A DNA stretch of 64,000 nt from Antedon mediterranea. Taxonomy: Eukaryota > Echinodermata > Crinoidea > Comatulida > Antedonidae. The stretch is from the NCBI RefSeq assembly GCF_964355755.1, contig NC_092672.1:32172501-32236500 (forward strand), in the 5' to 3' direction. The translations under genes were made by a program, and so were the position numbers. The notes under the pieces were generated by a model. The model made no database searches, was not told the origin of the DNA, and was given only the letters and a program-made list of their open reading frames with translations. Below are positions 27,301 to 39,300 of the stretch, one piece after another (the stretch's first letter is position 1; each line of letters begins with the position of its first letter).

Positions 27301-30300
27301 TTTAATACGTATTGACATATTTTGCATCTTTATCAACATCTTTGATTATATTACCTTCTACACGTTGTTGACATTCTATTACGAGCTGCAAAATATTTCA
27401 ACCCCTAGGTGTTTTTGCTCCCCCTCATTGATAATACTGTGCCGTATCAATCAAAACTGTATTACGTCAGCAATGTAGGCCTACTTGTGACTTCACACCT
27501 TATAAGGTGTGAAGTCACGTATAAATATGTTCCATATGTTCTTGTGTTCTTTCCAGAATTATGAAAAGCAAAAATAAAATGTTAAATTGTATTTATAAAT
27601 ATTTACTCCAAAAAATGTATTTTAAGTGGAGAGAGGCACTATATGTCAACAAATAATTCTTGGTCCTCTCTCCATAACGGTTGTCACATGCTTTGTATTT
27701 TTTTCTTTTTTATTGTATGTATTATGTTTCATTCAGTTTGTCTGAAATAAAGTTGAATTGAATTGAATTGAAATTTGTTGATTAAAGAAAGAATGATATG
27801 CAAATCACATTTCGCAATTGCATAAGATCCCCATTTATATAATTTATGTTTAGCGAAATTATAGAAATGAATGTTTGTTATTATTATGTCGTTTTTAGGT
27901 AGCGGTTTTCTTATTTTGAGTACCCTTTCCTGAACTTTACGATGGTGTATATACTCGCTGTTTTACTTATCGTTTTGATTTAGCTTTTCATTTACATTTA
28001 TTCCACATTTATTTAGTCATCAATTACAGTACATCATAATTACAGTACAACTAAAAACAGGGATCCTGCATAAAAAAGCTGTAGCTTCGTTTTTTTGTAG
28101 GACCCTTTTACATAAGAACAAGTATATAGAACTTAAATAATCAAAGGTGTTGTTAATCAGCATATAGTGATAAAAAGTATTTTTTGACCTGTTTTTTTAT
28201 ACATTTATTTTGTTTCTTTAAGGTTTATTACCACCATTACAAGTGAATTCTTTCCACAATTTTGATCCATATATGTGTATAAACTGTTGACTGCAAGTTA
28301 GTCTTGTGAAGGGAATTTCGAATTCAGTTTCTGTTCTGGGGTTATGAGTAGGCCTATACTGTCACAGTAATTAAAAATATTTAAAATGTGATGTGGTAAT
28401 TCATTGAATTTTACGTTTGCCATAAATCCTATGACGTTTACTTTGTAAATATCATAAACGTTTAATATTTTTAGTTTCTTAAACAGTGGCTCCGAGGCTT
28501 GTCTGGATTTAGAGGAGGTAATGCATTTTACAGCTCTCTTTTGGAGTTTTAGTATTACTTCTAACGTGCTCTTGTATGTATTTCCCCATATTAAGTTACC
28601 ATACTGAAGGTGAGGTAATACTAAGGTGTTATAAAGACTAATACGGACTTTATGAGGAAAGAATTCTCTTTTAAAAGTATACCGATTGCCCTAGACATTT
28701 TTTTCCTAATAAGCTGTATGTGATGTTTCCAGTTAAGATTTTCGTTTAAAATTACACCTAGAAAGTCACATTTTCTTTTCTATGTAATAACACATTATTC
28801 ATTTTTATTTTAAACTGGTTTTTGTACTTTTGTACTTTTGGTTAGTTCTAAAAACAACGTAATTAGATTTGCTAACATTCAGTAACAGCTTATTTGCTTT
28901 AAGCCATACGTTTATTTATTTTCGCTTTTTTTTAGTATCTCCATTGAGATCCAGCCACTGATACCCACAGCATTGTCATTTTGTATCTCCATTCAGATCC
29001 AGCCACTGATACCAACAGCATTGTCATTTTTTCAGTAATTTGCCTTTGGATATATATAATATTATGAAATAGATTGATTGATTAATTAAGGGGTAGATCA
29101 AAAACATCGTAATCGAAAATACCAAATTTGTAGTAGTCCAGTGACCTACTTCAAAATATTTGTGTAAATGACATATTGATTAATTTGCATAATTTGTGGG
29201 TCCAGGTTGACGCAAAATCGAAACCCATTACTGCTTACATGATCGGTACTATAATAGTGCAACGGCTTTGATATAACTAACGTTCTGCCATTTTGATTTC
29301 GTGAATAATTTTAATTATTTTCCGAATAATAATATTTTCCGAATAATTATGATTTTCTTGGTAATTGCTTCTTAATGTCTGCTTTTTAATTATTTTCTAT
29401 GATGATGATGATGAATACATTTCTATCAGCCTGACAATTAGGTTGTCTCGTGTAAGAAAAAAATAGGGCAGGTTATTAGTACAATGGTAACAATACGGTA
29501 AGCATATAGTAAACACGAATGTGAAACACTCTATCCAGTATAAATTGAATACAATATTAATGTTCCACTTAAACACGACATAAAACACTTCACAACAAAA
29601 TTAAAATTTAGTAATGATAAAGAGCATTACAAATACTATTCATCAACACAAACATTGTTTGATGTTATATGAATATAAAATGTAATTACTTTTATTAATA
29701 TTATGGGCAATATTCGTCAGGCTCAATTTTGGATCAGCCCTTACTGCATGACTGCAGCTTATTTTAAGCATTTTTACTTCAGATAATGATATTCTATTGG
29801 TTTCCATATTTTGAAACACAAGACTTTGTAGTATTTTGGTTCAGTAATTTATAGAATTACATTATTCATACTGTGATGAAATAATAAATTCAATATCTAC
29901 CAGATTTATTTCAATCTATAAAGCAGTATATTTCACTCTAACTCATGTGCTTACATGATTGGACTGCTAAACCCTATATTTTGATTAGAATTATCATTTT
30001 AGTATCTTTTAATTTTTTAAGTTGTATCCACATTTTTTTCGAAAGATTATATTAAAACAAGTTATTTTTTCTCTTCTACCTTTGTTCTCTTCTCTTAACG
30101 TCCTCTACTTTCTTCTCGTCTCTCTTCTCTTAACGTCATCTACTTTCTTCTCGTCTCTTTTCTCTTAACGTCCTCTACTTTCTTCTCGTCTCTCTTCTCT
30201 TACGTCCTCTACTTTCTTCTCGTCTCTCTTCTCTTACGTCCTCTACTTTCTTCTCGTCTCTCTTCTCTTACGTCCTCTACTTTCTTCTCTTCTCTCTTCT

Positions 30301-33300
30301 CTTAACGTCCTCTACTTTTTTCTCTCCTCTCTTCTTTTAACGTCCTCTACTTTCTTCTCGTCTCTCTTCTCTTACGTCCTCTACTTTCTTCTCGTCTCTC
30401 TTCTCTTAACGTCCTCTACTTTTTTCTCTTCTCTCTTCTCTTAATGTCTTCTACTTTCTTCTTGTCTCTCTTCTCTTAACGTACTCTACTTTCTTCTCGT
30501 CTCTCTTCTCTTAACGTCCTCTACTTTCTTCTCGTCTCTCTTCTCTTAACGTCCTCTACTTTCTTCTCGTCTCTCTTCTCTTACGTCCTCTTCTTCTCGT
30601 CTCTCTTCTCTACGTCCTCTACTTTCTTCTCGTCTCTCTTCTCTTACGTCCTATACTTTCTTCTCGTCTCTTTTCTCTTAACGTCCTCTACTTTCTTCTC
30701 GTCTCTCTTCTCTTACGTCCTCTACTTTCTTCTCGTCTCTCTTCTCTTACGTCCTCTACTTTCTTCTCGTCTCTTTTCTCTTAACGTCCTCTACTTTCTT
30801 CTCGTCTCTCTTCTCTTACGTCCTCTACTTTCTTCTCGTCTCTTTTCTCTTAACGTCCTCTACTTTCTTCTCGTCTCTCTTCTCTTAACGTTCTCTGTCG
30901 TCGACTTCTTTTTACTCGTCTCTCTGCTGTTGTCTCTCCTCTTGTGTCCTAGACATGTCTTCTCGTCTCTCTCCTTTTAACATCTTCTCCTTTCTTCTCT
31001 TTTCCCTCCCCTGCTCTTTTTCTTATATTTTCTCTTTTGTATTCTCGTCTCTCATCTTCTCGTTTCTCATCTCTTACCTCAGTCTCACACTCTTTTCTTG
31101 TCTTCTCTCTCCTTCCGTCACATTCTTCAATATTCAAGTGGATTGACTTTTAGTACGAACAATGTCATATCAATTCATCGGACCGCCGGTAGTGTAGTAC
31201 AATACTTTAATCATTGCTACAGACAATTAGAGTGAATTATGTAAAATGTCCGAAGACAATTAATGGAAAATAACGTAATCTTATTTCATGTTTATTTTGG
31301 ATGTAACAAAGATATATAAGTTATATACAGCGTAGTAAAATGAGGTGGCGAATCCTGTTTCTTTCATGTGTATCTTGATGAAAAAAATACATTAGGAGTT
31401 TCTTTAAGCCTCCAAATTCAGATACACTAAACGTAAGATATAGCAGAAGGAGGTGGCGAATCCTGCTTCTGTCATGTGTATCTTGATGATGAAAAAATAC
31501 ATTAGGAGTTTCTTTAAGCCTCCAAATTCAGATACACTAAACGTAAGATATAGCAGAAGGAGGTGGCGAATCCTGTTTCTCTCATGTGTGTATCTTAGAA
31601 GAATTTCTCTGTGACATGTAAATTCACATATCAAACGTAAGGTGTAGCAGAAGGAGGTGACGAATCCTGCTTCTTTTATGTTATATGAAACAAAGAAGAT
31701 ATTTTAAGAGTTTATCATGCCTCCAAATTTAGATATACCGTATAGCTGCCTGAAGGAGGTGTTGAACATTATACTTTATTAAGTAAATCGTGTCTATAGC
31801 TTCTATGCTAACAGTTTTCCTTGTTTACCCGTTTGTCTTTACCTCTATTTTTAACACAATGCCTGTCCATCAGTGCAAACTACAATTGATAACACTTAAT
31901 GTCATTGGAAATGCAAGATTGCAATGAGTCTGAACAAAATTGTAGAACATTAATTATCCATTCCCTTGCTGCTACTTCGTTGTAATGAACACTTAAGCCT
32001 CTCGCTGGGGAACCTAAGAGGCCATTAAGCATTTTATATTTACTATCAATATTTCTCAAGGCTTGACAATAATTTCTAAATGTACCATCACCCTATAGTC
32101 CTCTTCAATTACAGGACAATTAAAAATAAATCGAAAAACGCTAACTTTAGATCAGGTAAAACGAGATGATAAAGGCCCTGTTCAGACCCATGGCGTTAGA
32201 CCGTTTTAGCGTACAACGTTACTATCAAGGTCACGTTACAAACCGCAGAGAAAAAAACGAGGTGTTCAGACCCATAGCGTACGATTATCGTTACAACGGA
32301 AGTACGTCATCCAGGTTGTTTCTAGTAGTTGCATATTTATGTGCTCTTACCCACGTGTTTTCATCATTATTTCCACTGTATATAGGCCTAGATCTCAGCC
32401 CTACAATTATGACAAAATTTGCCGTAAATAAAACATACCTCAGCATTTATTTAAGAAAAATATAGTAAAGCCAAATTTCTGTTTCTATTGTTTTTATTTT
32501 GTAGTAAAAAACATTTTCCCCAGGCTCTTGTGTTACGAAAATAAAGCAGGCCTCGTAATGATGAAGAAAAAAATGATTATGCTATCCAGTCCAGTCAAAG
32601 ATATATATTCTTTGGTCCAGTCGGTGTAAAATAACCCTTAACTTGCTAATAAAAGGGACACAGCTCCCCTTGTTTGTTTACTGATTTTTTTAGGAGTTAG
32701 GGAGTTTTCAGCATTAAACTTGTCCAGTCTAGTCTGCCTTGTATGAATGAGTGACTTGATGTCCCACGCTAGTTTTTAGCTTGAATGAAATGCGTGAATG
32801 GCCCTAGGCCTAGCTAGGCCTAAAAGCGGATGGGATCATAGTCCCTATGTTTAAATACAAGGTGCATGTATTTATGTCATTTGTTAGAAAATATAATGGT
32901 AATCAGTTGATAATAGTTTGTAGCCTTTGTAACAGTTGTATTTGTAGTTAGGCCTTATTTATTCTGGCCTTTTTGTTATTGAAATCCATCTCACACATTG
33001 ACGATAAAAGATGTCAGCCTAGGTCAAACCTTGTTTCGCGTCATAACAGGAAACGTTCTGATTGGATACAACGTTGACTTACAGTAGCGTCGTACGCTAA
33101 AACGGTACTATCAACCGTTTTCCACTACAACGCTACAATCGTTGTACGACGCGTTGTACGCTAATCCCCAACTGTTCAGACACACATTCTTTTAGCGTCG
33201 TACGCTAAAACGGTCTAACGCCATGGGTCTGAACAGGGCCATACTATCATGGCCTTGATGGCTGTGTAGAAACAGCAATGAATGTATAAATACAACATAA

Positions 33301-36300
33301 ATGCTATGAATAACATTAAATGAATATTTAATTGTGTCTGAGAGTTGTTAAGATAACATCAAAATGTCACTGTAGTTTTTCGAAATTGTCACCTCGGTTG
33401 TTTCACTCAATGACAAAAATAGAATTGGAAATTTATGTTATTCTTACGTTTTCTTTCGTCGTTTTTCTCTCCTTGTCATTAAGCTTGTTTTCCACTAACG
33501 TAACGCAAGGACGCAAGAGTAACTCAAGTTGAGCGTGGTTCCCACTAGAACGTAACGCAGCAACGTATCAACGCAAAGTGCTGTATTGCGTAATCACATG
33601 TGGGAACCAACGACGAAATAGTGCTGCAAACATCGCAGATTTGATTTGACGCAGGCGGGGGCAAACACGATTATCGGAAAGGCATTTTCTTACGTTGCGT
33701 AGGTTGCGTTACGTTGCGTCGCTAGTGGGAACAAAGCTTTATTTGACCAATCACGACGCGATTGGTCATCCTAACTGTTGCTTGTGATTGATTGATAACA
33801 ACCTTTATTATTCATTACTTAGAGAGTTAGATTCAGTTTATTTAGGGTTTAGTTTGATGAGTTGTAAATATTCAATGAGATGTTTCTGTCTTCATTTCCA
33901 AATATAACTCAAATAGAATAAAATACAAATACGCATGCGCATAGCCAACGTTTTCGATTGAGACTTTTGTCATTTGAATGTTATGTTGATGTTGCTGTTG
34001 CTGTTGTCTCTAATTGTTTCCGTTACGACACCTGCTCCCTACCCGTTTAGATGAGATTGTCTATAGACGTTGTTTATGTATTCGTAATGGTAAAGAAGGC
34101 TGAAATCTGCTACCGAAGACAGTGATGGCGTTCCATAGTTTTATGTCTGATGACAGTTCATTTGGGAAGTAGGCCTACTTTATTACGCACATATGAATTA
34201 ATTGTTTTATATGTTAACCGATGCTTTACGACGGATTTAATGTTGTACAGGTATTGACAATTTCTGTATTATATAATGTCAAACTTTCCTAAGCATGATA
34301 TCATCTTATCACCAATGGAACGTGTACACACAACTCAAATATTATAACTATCATTTTAATCCACGCGTGGCTTGAAAGCCATTTGGCCACAAAGTTTAAG
34401 AAACAAGCATTATACAGTAGTAGGAGGTGTTGATGCTATGCTTTTGATTCTGTTGCTGAATTGTCATTTCACCCAAGATGGTGACTGCGATCGGGCCAGC
34501 GTTAGGTTTTTTTTATAGCACTCTCAACAATACAACACAACGTACAATTCAATTAGAAGCATGACACAATATCAAAATATATTATAAAGTGTACAATTAA
34601 AATCTCACGCCAGGACGTACGCGCAAAGAAATTCACAAGTAATTTGATCAATCACGACTCGATGGATGATGCATAGTCTCGCCATGATTGGTCAAATTAC
34701 TTTCGTTGCCCTTACTGTACGTCTTTGCGTTACGTTCTAGTGGGAACAGATCAGTAACAGATTCGAAAGTTTAGTTGAGCATTGAATAGAGTTTCTGATC
34801 GAGACATCACGTGAGTTTAAAATGTATCAATTGAAATAATGTTCGCAAGAGAGCACATTACGAGTGGATGCAGACGGTTGTTACGCATGATGATTCTGCT
34901 GAACTGTTGCTTCTCCTGGCCAACATGAACGTTCGCGCCTTACTCAATCAAGCAATGCTACACGAGACACCTGCAGGCAATTATAATCGCCCATCAAATA
35001 TTGAAAAGCATCGCTTTCTCTTGCATGATTAGCCAGGTATGTGCCGGTGCGTAGCACGCTGATGTCTTGTGTGTCGTTACAACGTCCTCTAGGGACCTCA
35101 CATGGATTTACATCAATAATTATTATTGATACACCTAGTCCTGGATATAATGTTTATTATTAAATTTTAGTGTTGATAGACGAATAAAAATAGTTATATT
35201 AATGATAATAATAACAACTAATACGCGATATATAATTTTCTTTAAGAATAAACACTGTGATAAAAGTAGTCTTTCTATGCGTGAAGGGGCGTAACAAATT
35301 AAATACCGTATTTTACCAGTTTTCAATTCAATTCAACTTTTATTTCAGACAATTGTCCATATGGACAAAAAAAAAACAAAAAAAAAGATGAAGGAGAGAG
35401 GACCAAAACTTTTATCTATTGGTATATAATACCTCTCTCCATTTGTAGTATGCATGTATTATGTTTTATGTATAGGCCTTTATATTATGCATAAACGATA
35501 TGTTTGGAAAGGAGATAAAAGCCACATTTTGTTCTTATTCTAATTTAACCTTAATATTAATAGAAGAAAAATACAAATGCAAGGATAAAATGGATATAAT
35601 ATCAATGGTTTGCTTTGTAATGTTTATTTATTTATTTATTTATTCGGTATATAAAAATATATTACAAAACGACAGTCAAGGACTGAAATGAATTGTATTA
35701 CAAATAACTAAAAATTAGTTAAAATTGATATAAAAATAGAAACATCTTATTAAAATTAGATATCGTACCATAAAATTAAAAACATACATGAATAAAAAAC
35801 CTTAAAACATTCACTTATTACATATCTAAACAAGAAATATTTCTTACAAAAAACGCTGCTCGCTTATTGAAAAATATTTTTTATTTTAAATGTTTTTGAA
35901 TGTGTCATTTTATTGTCACAATAGTTATTTTACCTGAAAAAAATGTAATTTAAAGCAACAAATACTTACATTTTAAATTCTTTTTTTATATGTGAATAAA
36001 TATTATTTTTTTGTTACAGAAGTGAATACTCAATTTCTGTCACTTTAGTTAATTTTATTGCTAAGGTCAAATCTGGGGGTCACTTCATCACCCTAGATAT
36101 TTCAATTGTGAAGTATCCTATTACAAACACAAACTTTAATGGACTGTTTCGATAATAATTCAATGAATATCTGACAGTGAATATACCAGAAATGCTTAGG
36201 GATTTGTAATTTTAGCATGAAATGTCCTAATAGACTCTTTCCCAGACGTTTTTTGGGTCTACTGTAGCAGCTGGAATCAATAAATTATAGTGGAGTTTCC

Positions 36301-39300
36301 ATTTTCACAAAACTGTCTGTCCTTAGAACTATAACTGCTGCTTGCTTTAGCTTCTGATTGAGTAGTCCTAATGGGACGTAGCGGGCTAGAGCAGCAGCGT
36401 GAAAAGAGCTAGTGGTGCCTATTAATTATATCCACCATGGTGGGAACTGGAGAACTATAGAACTTTAGAACTATATTGTATAGTATTTGCTGTTTGAATA
36501 ACAATGTCCATTCATGATGAATATGTTATAACAACACAATAATAGTCAGACTTTTTTACACATCTTGTAACATAAATATATGTTTATTCATAGTTTCAGA
36601 ATATTCGCAGGCGCTAAAATATGAAATAACCTACCAACTGCTGAAATTAAATATTCTCCAACAATTGCTTCATTTAAAGCTACAGATGTCGACCTCATTT
36701 CTTTTCACAAAACTAAAACCTTTTTTTTTGTATTTAAGACAGGACCACAATGTAAAACAGGAAGTTTCTTTTACCTATTATGTAATCCTGGATAAATATA
36801 TTGCATAATAATGTCACTCCATCAGCAACGATAAACTTTATTCATTCAAGATAACATTTATTTATCAACAAAAAGCATGGACCTATTACACAAGGAAAAA
36901 CGTTTTTCTGTATTTGTAAGTCCCGTTATTTACAAAATAAAAATAAGTAAGCAACGTATGTTTCCAAAGAACTTATAACACAAGAATCTCCTGTTCGTCC
37001 GAAGCGCGTAACAATTTCGAAAGGCATTGTGGGATAGAATAGAGCTATGGGTGGCGCCATTGTGAGCCATGGAGTAGGGCGCCCGCATCAAATTAGAAAG
37101 TCAAAATCATAGAGGGGATCTGCTAATGCTCTAGGGGGGATAGAGTAATTGACTGAGGAGTAGGGCGCCCGCATCAAATTAGAAAGTCAAAATCATAGAG
37201 GGGTTCTGCTAATACTCTAGGGGGTAGAGTAATTGACTTCTTAGTTTGAAGGGGGCGCTGCTCCATGCTGTGAAATGGCGTCGCCCAGTTTGACCTTTTA
37301 ACCCTGTACTTCCGATACTGTGTTTTGAATGCAAATTGAAGAACAGGAGATTCTTGTGTTATAAGTTCTTTGATGTTTCCACAAACAATGTCGAAAGATA
37401 ATTTCGACTCTCATTACATTCTATCACTTAGCCAACTATTGTTAATTTCTACAATAGTACATTCTCCTTGGAACGATTAAACCAAATCCTGCATTGTATA
37501 CGACGGTAATTCTGCCATTTAGGTTAAGTGATTACGTCAGCAAAATGAGAAAAGAAGCAGCCAACAAAATGAAGCATACACACATTTTTTACAGATATTA
37601 ACGTTCCTTTCTGAATTCAACAACAGAGAAAGGTCTGACCAAAGTCTGACAAATTAACTAGCTTCCTAATTTGTCAACAAAAGTTGAACGCGTGCGTTAA
37701 GTTATTCGTTTAAAAAAATTGAACGTGCGCGTCCGTGACTGCATTGAACCATTGAACGCACAGTGCAATTATATTGAATCCACCTCAAACTAACGGAATG
37801 TTAGTTCGTTATGCCCTTTGGGAATATTATTTAGAATATTTTTGAAATTGACAAATAACAAAACGAATTGATATTGATATTTAACTGTCAACATGGTAAA
37901 TATCAATAGGTTTTGAAATATCTTCATTTGTAACACAATCGTACGACTGACTAAAACTAATGAGATATAACGCATCATCATTAAATCATATCTATTTTTT
38001 GATAGATTTAATAAAGGAACATAATATAAAAGGTTATTAAATTACACAGTTACTCTAAGAAACGCTCATAAATGTCCACTTTTAGAATTGTTGTTGCCAA
38101 ACTTGATATCCAATACACAATTATGATTTTGTATACTTTTGTTTTATTTTCTTGTCTTCATGTCAATATTAATTTATATTTTTTGTAAACACACACACAC
38201 ACTGGTGGAAATCATTCAGCCTTTAGTAGTTCTAGCAGTCGATTGTGTTGTGTTGGGTTTTTTTTATCAAGCCAGTGACGAATCCAGGATTTGAAAGGGG
38301 CGGAGGCAAAGCCTAAACATTGTAAAATTAAGTTCTGAGCTTAATTTGATGTCCTATCTTTTATATTATAATCTTTGAAATTAAGGAGGCAGGACCTGCA
38401 TTGAATCCGCCTCTACCAGCATTTGTTGTGTGTATTTATCGGTTCCAGTTTTTGCTGCCGTTCTGTTTTCCTGTCGAGGCTATCGTTAACAATAATCGGC
38501 AATCTTCTACGTAAGCATTGAAATGTTAACGATTTACAGGAAAAGTTACTCGCTATCGTTATAATTCCAACTTGATCGTTTTCAAACGATTGTCGTTCAA
38601 CTGTTAACGATCAACGACGATAGCGTCGAATAACGTCGACAGGAAAACAGGCTTAATGAGTTGTTATTCGCCATTGAACAAATCCTGACATGACAAGACT
38701 TAAACGCATAAAACTTGGATTGGTAGCCGAGCATCATAACCGCCAAGCCACAACTCCACAATTTTTAGTCTACAGCTCGTTATGTCGGTCGGTTTGTCGG
38801 TCGGTAAACACTCAAATTTGAACACGCGACTCTGCAGATGATGTATATGGTCTTGTTTATTTATACGAAAGAGCAAGTAGTTTCGATTTCCTTCTCCGTG
38901 TTTCTACAAATTATTAGCGACTTTTTTTTATTGCTTAAACATCTGATGTTTGCGCCGTGAAAGCCTTTTCTACGCGCAACAGTATAATTAGACATTTACG
39001 CTAGACATTCTTATTAGAATATTCCTATCTAAACTTGTATGTTTTAAGTTCATGGAAATTGTTGTTGAATTCTTTAATCAATAATTCGTTTAACTATAAT
39101 GCTACCCATCAGCATAGTAATGAAATGAATAAACGTAAGATGGATAACACGCTCTCAATTGTGACTTGAGGTTTACCGTAAGTCACGTGTTGCCACTTAA
39201 CAAATGTCACTGGTTATCGGCAACACAATCGATTATATAATTCATTACCGTTTTGTTGACAAAATTCGTGCGGAATCAAACATTATAGAATTACCTAACC

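Noticed and set aside
30949-31146. Short Arg/Lys/Glu-rich minus-strand and Ser/Leu/Phe-rich plus-strand frames
   Set aside because: Products of the polypyrimidine/polypurine strand bias; no family resemblance.
32166-32465. 99-aa frame
   Set aside because: It starts in the terminal inverted repeat of the 1.07-kb element and has no recognisable domain.
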